From Flavobacteriales bacterium (GTDB lineage Bacteria > Bacteroidota > Bacteroidia > NS11-12g > UBA9320), in NCBI GenBank assembly GCA_020635455.1, contig JACJZT010000003.1, forward strand, positions 186,001-250,000: DNA of 64,000 bases, read 5' to 3'. This document shows positions 1 to 7,825 of this stretch, piece by piece (positions within the stretch are counted from its first letter, which is position 1; each line of letters begins with the position of its first letter). The position numbers were made by a program, and so were the translations under genes. The notes beneath the pieces are model-generated. The model was not told the origin of the DNA. It saw nothing but the letters and a program-made list of their open reading frames with translations, and searched no databases.

Positions 1-364
1 TTTCTATGGCTTTATCGAGGTATCCGTTCCTCCAGTCTTCAACCATCTGGTTGAAATGGATCTGGTTGTATGGGTCGGGGTGCAATCCTTCCATTATTCC
101 CCAGTTTATTTCGTTCAACTCTGGCAAGGGAGTATGTGTTATTCCTTTCTTTAAAAAGGGCTCAACGCTTTGATGAGTTCGGATCAGTTCAGAAGTATAT
201 ATATTTTTGAAGGAAATGTGTTTGTAAGCAGAGTAAAATAAATTCGCCTGATTTATACCTGTTTTATTTAATTTTGAATCGATTCCGCTTCCCTGTATAA
301 TTCCCCTTTTATTGAAGTCGGTTTCGCCATGCCTGATTATGTAAATTGTTTTTTTTACCTTCAA
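1..364 (-). CDS. Histidine phosphatase family protein (phosphoglycerate-mutase-like), C-terminus cut by window edge
   Basis: Reading the minus strand from 364 gives an N-terminus whose motif IRHGETDFNKRG is the phosphohistidine loop (RHG) of the histidine phosphatase superfamily. Further on, SELIRTHQS and the ELNEINWGIMEG segment match the family's second conserved block. The enzyme would transfer phosphate through the RHG histidine; the substrate cannot be told, and in these bacteria such proteins range from sugar phosphatases to alpha-ribazole-type enzymes. The open frame leaves the window at base 1, so the C-terminal catalytic histidine is not visible. No ATG fits just upstream of the motif: the nearest plausible start is TTG at 364-362, 10 bp from the divergent thioesterase start. 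The start is therefore uncertain. Confidence 0.8.
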   Translation of the reverse strand, partial: MKVKKTIYIIRHGETDFNKRGIIQGSGIDSKLNKTGINQANLFYSAYKHISFKNIYTSELIRTHQSVEPFLKKGITHTPLPELNEINWGIMEGLHPDPYNQIHFNQMVEDWRNGYLDKAIE

Positions 365-374
365 TTTGAGATCA

Positions 375-800
375 ATGTTTAACCCCCGCAAAAATATAAC
401 ACTTGATGCATTAAATGGCTTAATGCAAAAAACCCTTGCTTCCCAACTTGGTATGGAAGTTATATCCGTAAACATGGATTCCCTTACGGTTAAAATGCCT
501 GTTGATGAGCGAACCATTCAATCGTATGGAGTACTGAATGGGGGTGCCAGCATGGCATTAGCCGAAACTTGTGCCAGCCTTGCAGCCAATTTGTGCCTGG
601 ATGAGGATAAAATGTGTGTCGGTCTGGAAATTAACGGCAACCACATACGGGCCATTTCCTCAGGATATGTTTATGGGACACCCAAGCCAATCCATATTGG
701 CAGAACTACTCACGTGTGGGAAATACGAATAACCGATGACCGCGACAAGTTGATCAATCTTTCAAGGATCACATTGGCAATAATGAATATAAAAAGTTGA
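375..800 (+). CDS. menI: Hotdog-fold thioesterase, probable 1,4-dihydroxy-2-naphthoyl-CoA hydrolase
   Basis: This is a 141-aa PaaI/YdiI-type hotdog thioesterase. The fold is recognised from LNGGASMALAETCAS at residues 54-68 and from the terminal beta strands. In YdiI-type enzymes the loop reads HGG followed by a catalytic Glu. Here the Glu is present (E64) but the His is Asn (N55). The ATG at 375 is chosen over an in-frame TTG at 366 because it sits at the family's normal N-terminus. The stop codon overlaps the ATG of the isochorismate synthase gene by one base, which points to translational coupling. That neighbour is the reason for proposing DHNA-CoA hydrolysis in menaquinone synthesis; on sequence alone it is only a short-chain acyl-CoA thioesterase. 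Confidence 0.75.
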   Translation: MFNPRKNITLDALNGLMQKTLASQLGMEVISVNMDSLTVKMPVDERTIQSYGVLNGGASMALAETCASLAANLCLDEDKMCVGLEINGNHIRAISSGYVYGTPKPIHIGRTTHVWEIRITDDRDKLINLSRITLAIMNIKS

Positions 801-1795
801 TGGATCAGACTTTTGTGGTTTGGAAAGCACCTGAAGACACCCAAATAAAAACGGTGTCCGATCCTGAGGTCATTATAGGATCGGATATAAATTTTTCGGA
901 AGGTTTTTTAATTGCCCCTTATGAAAACAGCGCTTCCAAAATATTTATGAAAGGCAAAATTCAAAACCTCGAATTGCCTGAAATTATGGATAATTATAAA
1001 TCAAGTAACATCCGTGGTCCTGTAAATGATGTTAGTTACCAGGAGGTTGTCCAAAAGGCCGTAAGAAGAATTGACGCAGGTGAATTTCAAAAAGTGGTCC
1101 TTGCAAGGGTAAAAAAGAAGACCTTACCTAAGGAGTTCCGAGTAAGTGATCTGTTTGGGTATCTGGTCTCCCATTTTCCCGGTGCCTTCGTATACTGTTT
1201 CGGTGTGAAAGGGGAAATATGGATCGGTGCAACACCTGAAGTTTTAATACAAAGCCATAAAAATAGCTACGTTACCTATGCTCTTGCAGGCACAAAATCC
1301 TATCAGAAAAAAAGCGAATTTGGTTCAAAGGAAAACAAGGAACAATCGCTCGTCCGAAATTACATCCTTCAGAAATTGAACGAACTTAATGCATCCAATA
1401 TTGAAGTTTCTCCCCTCCGGGAACACAATACAGGTAATTTAATACATCTGATCAACCAGATTACCTTCAATCATTCTGATGTTCAGAAAGTAATAAACTC
1501 CCTACATCCAACGCCTGCTGTTTGCGGATACCCTTTAAAGGAAGCCGAGGAATTTATCCGTGAGAATGAGGGGATCGAACGTGAATATTATTCCGGATTT
1601 CTCGGACCGGTTTATACAAGTGAGAAGGTAAATTTTTGGGTTAATCTGCGTTGCCTTAAAACAGACCTCAAGAACCTGATATTCTGGGCCGGAGCCGGTA
1701 TTGTAAAGGGCAGTATGGCTGAAGAAGAGTATTCTGAAACAGAATTAAAAATGAGTACTCTTGAAGGTTTTTTTACTTCAGAAAAACCAATGTAA
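800..1795 (+). CDS. menF: Isochorismate synthase (menaquinone pathway)
   Basis: Chorismate-binding enzyme family, 331 aa. The C-terminal half carries HPTPAVCGYP, REYYSGFLGPV and GAGIVKGSMAEEEYSETELKM, the conserved active-site and Mg-binding blocks of isochorismate/anthranilate/salicylate synthases. It converts chorismate to isochorismate, the first step of menaquinone synthesis. The protein is shorter than Escherichia coli MenF (about 430 aa) because the N-terminal region is reduced, which is usual in Bacteroidota. Translation most likely starts at ATG 800, overlapping the TGA of the thioesterase gene. An in-frame TTG one codon earlier is a poorer choice. The gene converges on the HIT gene with a 13-bp gap and no visible terminator. 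Anthranilate or salicylate synthase is less likely given the thioesterase partner. Confidence 0.9.
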   Translation: MDQTFVVWKAPEDTQIKTVSDPEVIIGSDINFSEGFLIAPYENSASKIFMKGKIQNLELPEIMDNYKSSNIRGPVNDVSYQEVVQKAVRRIDAGEFQKVVLARVKKKTLPKEFRVSDLFGYLVSHFPGAFVYCFGVKGEIWIGATPEVLIQSHKNSYVTYALAGTKSYQKKSEFGSKENKEQSLVRNYILQKLNELNASNIEVSPLREHNTGNLIHLINQITFNHSDVQKVINSLHPTPAVCGYPLKEAEEFIRENEGIEREYYSGFLGPVYTSEKVNFWVNLRCLKTDLKNLIFWAGAGIVKGSMAEEEYSETELKMSTLEGFFTSEKPM

Positions 1796-1808
1796 ATGTT
1801 AGGATCTG

Positions 1809-2201
1809 TTAAAAGTTTGCTCGGATTAGCTCAGCAGTTCGACTGAGTTCTTCATTTCCCGGATTTAATTTAGGCCTTGTAAAATCCATGTCTGACATAA
1901 GGTTCATCGGAACAAGGTGAATATGTGCATGAGGAACTTCAAGTCCTATAACGGCCACACCTATCCTTTTACATTGCATGGCCTTTTTAAGTCCGATGGC
2001 AACTTTTTGGGCAAATTTATTAAGCTCTGCAAGCTCATCCGGTTCCAGATCAAATATATAATCAACGGGTCGTTTGGGTATCACAAGCACATGACCTGTT
2101 TTTAAAGGCATTATGTCGAGGAACGCAAGATGTTTTTCATCCTCCAGAATTTTGTGGCATGGAATTTCTCCTTCAACAATTCGTGTAAATAATGTTGTCA
2201 T
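1809..2201 (-). CDS. HIT family protein (nucleotide hydrolase/transferase)
   Basis: A 130-aa protein of the histidine triad family. It has the N-terminal TLFTRIVEGEIPCHKI block and the C-terminal triad HAHIHLVPM (H-x-H-x-H), where the middle histidine is the nucleophile on a nucleoside phosphate. Family members hydrolyse AMP-linked substrates such as adenosine phosphoramidates; the natural substrate is unknown. The start at 2201 is the ATG directly before the conserved TTLFTRI segment. It lies 4 bp after the greA stop, so the two genes are almost certainly one transcription unit, an order common in Bacteroidota. Confidence 0.92.
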   Translation of the reverse strand: MTTLFTRIVEGEIPCHKILEDEKHLAFLDIMPLKTGHVLVIPKRPVDYIFDLEPDELAELNKFAQKVAIGLKKAMQCKRIGVAVIGLEVPHAHIHLVPMNLMSDMDFTRPKLNPGNEELSRTAELIRANF

Positions 2202-2205
2202 GACC

Positions 2206-2679
2206 TTATACAATTGAAATTTCCAGGATCTCAAACTCCAGGGTTCCGGCAGGTACCTTGACCTGGGCGGTCTCACCTACTTTTTTACCCATCAAACCCA
2301 TTCCTATTGGAGATTTTACAGATATTTTTCCCTCTTTCAGATTTGCCTCCTTTTCGGAAACTATGCAATATTCAACCTTTGAATTTAATTTCTTATTCAA
2401 AAGACTCACTTTCGTAAGAATGCCAACCTTGCTCAGATCCACCTTTGACTCATCCAGTATCCTGCTCTCACCCAGGATGGTCTTCAATTTGGCAATTTTC
2501 ATTTCAAGCAAGCCCTGAGCTTCTTTTGCCGCGTCGTATTCAGCATTTTCCGAAAGGTCTCCTTTCTCTCTGGCTTCACCAATCTGTGCACTGATACGTG
2601 GCCTTTCTATTTTTTCGAGTTCCTCTATTTCTTTCACAAGGTTATCATAACCTTCTTTTGTCATGTAATTGATCGCCAT
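2206..2679 (-). CDS. greA: Transcription elongation factor GreA
   Basis: 157 aa, the standard GreA length. Residues 1-75 form the antiparallel coiled coil that enters the RNA polymerase secondary channel. The tip motif GDLSENAEYDAAKEAQ places the acidic residues D41 and E44 exactly where they sit in E. coli GreA. The C-terminal FKBP-like domain includes SPIGMGLMGKKVGE. GreA stimulates cleavage of backtracked transcripts. The ATG at 2679 is preceded by AAAGGAA, one of the clearer ribosome binding sites in the window. It is first in an operon with the HIT gene. A perfect inverted repeat lies in its leader (separate entry). Confidence 0.96.
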   Translation of the reverse strand: MAINYMTKEGYDNLVKEIEELEKIERPRISAQIGEAREKGDLSENAEYDAAKEAQGLLEMKIAKLKTILGESRILDESKVDLSKVGILTKVSLLNKKLNSKVEYCIVSEKEANLKEGKISVKSPIGMGLMGKKVGETAQVKVPAGTLEFEILEISIV

Positions 2680-2714
2680 AATGATTCCTTTGATCCGTAG
2701 TGCTATAAAATAAA

Positions 2715-2743
2715 GTTGCATCAACCGAAATGATTGATGCAAC
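2715..2743 (-). promoter_or_regulatory. Hairpin in the greA leader
   Basis: TTGCATCAA (2716-2724) and TTGATGCAA (2734-2742) are perfect inverted arms around a 9-nt loop, with one extra G-C pair outside. On the greA strand the stem is followed by CTTTATTTTATAG. It lies between the candidate promoter (2748-2755) and the greA ATG, so it would be transcribed. It could act as a weak leader terminator or as a stabilising 5' stem. Confidence 0.6.
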
Positions 2744-2747
2744 CTTG

Positions 2748-2755
2748 CAAATATA
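2748..2755 (-). promoter_or_regulatory. Candidate Bacteroidota -7 element for greA
   Basis: The minus strand reads TATATTTG, matching the TAnnTTTG consensus of the Bacteroidota housekeeping sigma factor. It is about 70 bp before the greA start. No clear TTG lies at the -33 distance. Confidence 0.5.
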
Positions 2756-2806
2756 CTTTTTTAAGTTTAATTAACCCCCGGTATACATACTGCTTAACCG
2801 TCTGGT

Positions 2807-3880
2807 TTATTCTGCTCCCCCTCCGAGCGACATCTTTACACCGATTGCATGCGATCCTGAGAAAGGTCGTGAATCTCTGTAAGAGTAGTCGAGTGCAAAT
2901 GTATTTCCGTTTTTACCAAAGGGCAATTCGAAAGTTACCCCTCCTGCTAATCCGTTGTTCGCTGTTCTTCGGGTTGAATACTTCATAATTCCATCTTCAT
3001 ATGCATATCCCGCACGAAGCATGAACATTTTTTTATAATTGTATTCCAAGCCTGCTGTAAGCTGGTTTTGAGAAAAGGCATTATACGTAAAGTTAGCAGC
3101 AACCGTTAATTTATTGAAAGCGGTCTCTTTAGACTTATCCAAAACGATATCATAAGCTCCACCAATATTGATCAGGGCAGGAATGTTAAATTTCGCAACT
3201 CTTTGGTTCATTGTTACCTGTTGATCGTTTGATGGATTCAGCACTTTCGAAGATATTCCATCTCCTGAGTAACTAACATCGGGACCAATATTTTTAATGG
3301 AAACTCCAAAATGGGTATCATCAGCAGTTCTAAAACTGGTTTTATATTGAATACCTGCATCAAAAGCAACACCCTGCATTTTGGTATTCGAAGCATTTTC
3401 AGAGAACACTCTCAGCAAAACTCCTCCTGTGATCCTTTCGGTAAATTTCTTGCTGTATCCAATCCCTAAATTGGTAAAACGTGGTGAAAAGGTTCCCAGT
3501 CCTCCATCGGGCTGCTCAACCGTTGTGATTGGTATATCTCCAAGATCGATTGAGGTAATGGATAATCCGATCGCATTGTCATCACCCAGATTTTGAGCAA
3601 TTCCCAAACTATTGATGTTTATTCCACTTCCCTGAAGCCAATTGGTCCTTGAAAAAATGATATCTGTTTTGCGGGTCAAGGCTAGTCCACCAATGTTCAT
3701 ATACATCGATTCGATTCCACGAATAGAGCTTTGAGCAGCCCATCCCATTCCGGACGATCTTGCCCAGCCATTAATGACCAATTGTGTCGCACTGGCCTGG
3801 CCGCCTCTATCGGGATTTCCGGCAAATGAAACACCCGCTGTGATCACAGCACTTAATAAGCTTAATATTCTTAATTTCAT
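2807..3880 (-). CDS. PorV/PorQ-family outer-membrane protein
   Basis: 357 aa with a signal peptide ending near AGVSFA-GN. The mature N-terminus (GNPDRGGQASATQL, ARSSGMGWAAQSS, then GIESMYMNIGGLALT) is the hallmark of the PorV/PorQ (UPF0164-like) FadL-type barrels. In T9SS, PorV carries cargo from the secretion pore to the attachment complex. The rest alternates short beta strands and ends as a barrel. It lies 21 bp downstream of the 1299-aa exported protein and belongs to the same operon as the TonB receptor. It may therefore be a dedicated partner of that cargo rather than the general PorV. Which of the two it is cannot be settled from one locus. Confidence 0.85.
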   Translation of the reverse strand: MKLRILSLLSAVITAGVSFAGNPDRGGQASATQLVINGWARSSGMGWAAQSSIRGIESMYMNIGGLALTRKTDIIFSRTNWLQGSGININSLGIAQNLGDDNAIGLSITSIDLGDIPITTVEQPDGGLGTFSPRFTNLGIGYSKKFTERITGGVLLRVFSENASNTKMQGVAFDAGIQYKTSFRTADDTHFGVSIKNIGPDVSYSGDGISSKVLNPSNDQQVTMNQRVAKFNIPALINIGGAYDIVLDKSKETAFNKLTVAANFTYNAFSQNQLTAGLEYNYKKMFMLRAGYAYEDGIMKYSTRRTANNGLAGGVTFELPFGKNGNTFALDYSYRDSRPFSGSHAIGVKMSLGGGAE

Positions 3881-3901
3881 AATTTTCAGTTTTTGTGTGT
3901 T

Positions 3902-6900
3902 TTAGAAAGAGTCAAGATCCAATTGTCGCATTATTCCCATCCATTTCAGGACTTTTTCCCCAACTCCTGGAGCATTTACATGTATCAGATAAATACCACT
4001 TGCAATGGGAACTTTGGCATCGTTCTTTATGTCCCATACTACTTCAGTACTGGAATCATCTTTCTTGATCCTTTTAACAAGGGTGCCATCAACTGTATAA
4101 ATCGAAATATCACACCTTTCAGGCAGGTTGGTTATCTTAACTTTATTTTCAACCGGTGAACTTTCATAAGGTGAAAATGCGTAGTAAGGGTTAGGCACAA
4201 CATTTACGATATCAAGTGCACTTTTTGCAGTTTCGTTTGATATTTCGTTATAAACTTCATCAGTTTTAAATGTATATCTCGGATTGTCGTTATTGGCAGA
4301 ACCGGTTATGGTCTCAAAATACCTGTAAGGTTTCTTAACTCTTATTTTAAATCTGACTTCAGAATCCGGAACAGGCATTCCGTCCACTTCTTTCATGGTA
4401 AATCCTCGATTAAGTATGGTTGGAATAACCCACATACACTGGAACATAACTTTATTAATGGCCAGACCTCTTGTAAAGTCATTGGTAGCAGGTGTGATGT
4501 CTTTGAAGATATCAAAATAAGCATTTCCTTCATCGTAATTCGGCAAGAAAGGTTGTTGAGAACCTACTCCCTCGTAGGATCCCATGATGTAGATAAAGTG
4601 CCTTCCTCCGTGCGCAAGAATTCCTGAACCGTAGAAACCCTGATCGTCGGTTGGATTCCACTTAAGATCTCTTCCATTATTGGTATACTGACGAGAATCC
4701 TCTCCAATAATGATGTTTAATCTCTCGCCTGTTTCGATGTTAATTGCATACCCGGGGAACCATGATCTTCCTCTTTCACCGGGAATTTCATTTCCATTTA
4801 TATCAATGGAGTTTCTCTCACGTGGGTTAAATTTCTTGGTGCTTCCCTGAGCCAGTACATTGTCGTCGCTCATTTCCAGAACATTTACCTTAGACCACTT
4901 GGTACGGTCGGGTGTGATCACCAGATCCACACTGGAAAGATTGTCCATTCCCCAGGTTGAGTTCATTGGGGTACCATCGTAGGCAATTCCCTGAATGACC
5001 TGAGCATTGTATCTTGCTCCTGCATTGTTTGTAAATCGTGAAGCCAATCGGTAAGGTGCTATTCGACCTTCCCATAATTTCTCGTAACTTTCAAAAGGAT
5101 CCATCGGGGTACCGCTTAACGCATAATCGTGTTCGGTCGGGTCAGTGTAATTGCTCGCCTTTCCATTGGTTCCGGAATGTATCCAGTTGTAAAATGGATT
5201 TCCGTCGATATCGGTTATTGCAGTAAGCCAGGGAGTACCCTGTTTGGTAAAGATCACTTCGGCCCCCAGGGAGCCGTTGGTTTCATCCACATCTGCATTT
5301 CCGGGATCAAGAACCTGATCGATGGTTACTGCCATTCCCCAATCGTTAACCTTTTTGGCATAATAACGGGTACTGTTGGCGGTTATCAGTTGTTCGTTGT
5401 GTTTATCTATGGTAGACTGAGAATATACGGTATCGGTAAGTCCGTTATCGTATTTTCTTACTAAGATCCAGTCGGTTGCATGCCCTTTGACTCCTGCTCT
5501 TCTGAGTCTTGGATTGCTCGCTATTGAATCGGGATTTTCCAAAAACACCAATTCAAACTCGCCTTTAGGCACCATTAACGGATCGACCACAGCGACTTTA
5601 ACAGGACCTTTACCTACTTCATATGTAGGGTGAGCCATTTTGTATGGCGGGTTGCTGATGATCTCCAACTCACTTTCGGTGGTAAGATCAATCCAGTTTC
5701 CACCATTTCCGGAACCTTCCATCCTGGTGATTCTCGGACTCAGACCATACTCTCCTTTGGTATTGGAACCTCCCATTCTTGGCTGAGGATTTCGGGGAGA
5801 TGCATTCAATATTTTAACCCTTCTTCCGGCCAGATATTGATCTTGCTTGCTGTTTGGTTCAGAAGCATACGACAGGATCAGATAATAATATGTTTTAAAA
5901 TTAACCAGTGTTTTATTGGAACCGGTTGCAAATGCATCCGTTGTAAGTGAGATGGAATGTTGTAAACCTTCATTGGTACCATCGATCATTAATTTGGGTA
6001 CCCGTTCACCCAGGATCGGGTCGAAAGGTTTGTTTACCAGTCGCAGTACATTATTTTTAACATCGCAGGCAAAAACTTCACGAGCCTTATCGATGTCATC
6101 CAGATCTCCCGTTCCAACGGTTCCGTCTTTTAGTTGATAGATCCTGTATCCTTCAAAATTATATAGCTGAGGAATGTCATTTTCATCTTTTACAGAAGCC
6201 GAATAATTTTCGATCCTTTTGGTATCCCCAAACAGGAACACGAGTTCATTATCTAATTCCTGAACTTTTACATCCGGTGCATCCGGACCGTCAACGATAT
6301 CAAAACAGTTATTAAACAACGACTGTGCCTTGTCGCTTGCAAGCTTTAATAAATTCAAAGAACCTTCAGCACCTCCGCTGCTTGCCTTGGCCCAAACAAC
6401 ACCTACGGTAAGTTTGTTGACCGCGCCGGGTTTAAGTGTAAAAGGTCCGCTGGTTTGAAGGAATCTTCGGTCTCCGGGTGAGTTGCCTGCAGTTCTTTCG
6501 TTCCAGTTGGCAGCACAGTTTTGGTCGGTTTCAAAAGGAAACAAATAGTTGGTACAGTTGGTACCGGTCTGACCGCTTTTTCCGTCACAGGTCATACAGT
6601 TTCCATTTTTCCATCTTCCGGTCAGGTAATAATAGAAATGAATTGGTAATTGAGGATTTCCAAAATTGGAGAAATCGTTATTGTAGTAAACAAACTTGCT
6701 CATTCCTAATTCGAAGGTTGTATCTTTTCCATTTATGGTTGTATCCTTTTTAGGACCTTCAAAAAAATCAATTCCTACAGAAGGTGGATTAAGTCCGTAA
6801 CCAAGAATACCGTCATCATTATCATCACCGTTATAGCAGAATCCCAGACTTCTGTGCACATCGCAACCCACATAATCGTCGATGTAATTTCCAAGGTCTG

Positions 6901-7801
6901 CATCAACCCATTCTCCAAAATAGGTATCGTATAAGTTTGTAAAACCACGGTTAATGATGGTAGTGGTATAGAATGTCATGTTGTTGATCTCATCATTGGT
7001 CGCAAATGCAAAGGCCGTTGTATGAAGTTCAAGACCTATAGGAGTTGCGCCGGATTCAGAGTGGATGTTTCCTTTATCGTTATAAACAAAAAATAACATT
7101 TGATCCGGTTGATCCTCAGGTTTGTTCTCCAGATTCAAATTTCCTTTACAAGAATTCTGCAGAACAGGATAATCACCAAACAAGGGAGAATATACACCGT
7201 CGTTATTAGCATCAAAAAAGGGTGCAATTGAGGGTGAATTCAGTGAGGTCCTTGCAGGCCAGCTACTGATCCCTTCGGTAAGCGTCGGGGTCCCGTTCAA
7301 AACGTTCTCGTAATGGTCGGTTATTTCTTTCTGCTCAACCTTGTAGATATTGTCATAAGCTTTACAGACCGTTCCGTCGGTATTACCGGTTACCGGATCA
7401 ATGGGTCCCGGCCAAAAGTCAGAACCTGTTTGACGGTAAGTCATCGCTGCAAGTTTAAGATTACCACTTTGTCCAACACCATCGTAACCTCCAACCCAGA
7501 TCGCGCCTGAAAACAGAGAATGTTTTCTTACGGTATTCTGATCGGCGATCTTAGGGATCTCATATTTGGGGTTCGATAAATCCCACCACATGTCTCCACC
7601 ATTCTGGATCTTGGTCCTTACATTGTTTACATCCAGGTCGGCACTGGCTGTTGCCGGGTCGCATGACGCGGCATATTTCATTAATTTGTTGTTACTTTTA
7701 ACAGGGGCTACCCTTTTCTCTCCGACATTTTCCTTAGCACTCAGGCTAATGAAACATCCCAGTGCAAGAATGGAAAGACCTATATGTTTTATTCTGTTCA
7801 T
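3902..7801 (-). CDS. Large exported surface protein with T9SS-type C-terminal domain
   Basis: 1299 aa with an N-terminal signal peptide (residues 1-22, ending LSA). The body is a long, aromatic- and Asp/Asn-rich extracellular protein with segments such as FDANNDGVYSPLFGDYPVL near residue 200. I recognise no enzyme motif. The last 90 residues begin NVVPNPYYAFSPYE and fold like a T9SS type A sorting domain: an ITNLPERCDISIYTVDGTLVKRI segment, then ASGIYLIHV. After the usual KVLKW end the chain continues with MGIMRQLDLDSF, an extra tail. The gene sits between a TonB-dependent receptor (24 bp upstream) and a PorV-like protein (21 bp downstream). This implies a co-expressed surface complex. Function unknown. 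Confidence 0.8.
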   Translation of the reverse strand: MNRIKHIGLSILALGCFISLSAKENVGEKRVAPVKSNNKLMKYAASCDPATASADLDVNNVRTKIQNGGDMWWDLSNPKYEIPKIADQNTVRKHSLFSGAIWVGGYDGVGQSGNLKLAAMTYRQTGSDFWPGPIDPVTGNTDGTVCKAYDNIYKVEQKEITDHYENVLNGTPTLTEGISSWPARTSLNSPSIAPFFDANNDGVYSPLFGDYPVLQNSCKGNLNLENKPEDQPDQMLFFVYNDKGNIHSESGATPIGLELHTTAFAFATNDEINNMTFYTTTIINRGFTNLYDTYFGEWVDADLGNYIDDYVGCDVHRSLGFCYNGDDNDDGILGYGLNPPSVGIDFFEGPKKDTTINGKDTTFELGMSKFVYYNNDFSNFGNPQLPIHFYYYLTGRWKNGNCMTCDGKSGQTGTNCTNYLFPFETDQNCAANWNERTAGNSPGDRRFLQTSGPFTLKPGAVNKLTVGVVWAKASSGGAEGSLNLLKLASDKAQSLFNNCFDIVDGPDAPDVKVQELDNELVFLFGDTKRIENYSASVKDENDIPQLYNFEGYRIYQLKDGTVGTGDLDDIDKAREVFACDVKNNVLRLVNKPFDPILGERVPKLMIDGTNEGLQHSISLTTDAFATGSNKTLVNFKTYYYLILSYASEPNSKQDQYLAGRRVKILNASPRNPQPRMGGSNTKGEYGLSPRITRMEGSGNGGNWIDLTTESELEIISNPPYKMAHPTYEVGKGPVKVAVVDPLMVPKGEFELVFLENPDSIASNPRLRRAGVKGHATDWILVRKYDNGLTDTVYSQSTIDKHNEQLITANSTRYYAKKVNDWGMAVTIDQVLDPGNADVDETNGSLGAEVIFTKQGTPWLTAITDIDGNPFYNWIHSGTNGKASNYTDPTEHDYALSGTPMDPFESYEKLWEGRIAPYRLASRFTNNAGARYNAQVIQGIAYDGTPMNSTWGMDNLSSVDLVITPDRTKWSKVNVLEMSDDNVLAQGSTKKFNPRERNSIDINGNEIPGERGRSWFPGYAINIETGERLNIIIGEDSRQYTNNGRDLKWNPTDDQGFYGSGILAHGGRHFIYIMGSYEGVGSQQPFLPNYDEGNAYFDIFKDITPATNDFTRGLAINKVMFQCMWVIPTILNRGFTMKEVDGMPVPDSEVRFKIRVKKPYRYFETITGSANNDNPRYTFKTDEVYNEISNETAKSALDIVNVVPNPYYAFSPYESSPVENKVKITNLPERCDISIYTVDGTLVKRIKKDDSSTEVVWDIKNDAKVPIASGIYLIHVNAPGVGEKVLKWMGIMRQLDLDSF

Positions 7802-7825
7802 GATTTAATTTTCTTTGGTTAATTA

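Noticed and set aside
5038..5464. Plus-strand frames inside the 1299-aa protein gene
   Set aside because: Shadow frames of a long, signal-peptide-bearing protein with a T9SS-type end on the minus strand.
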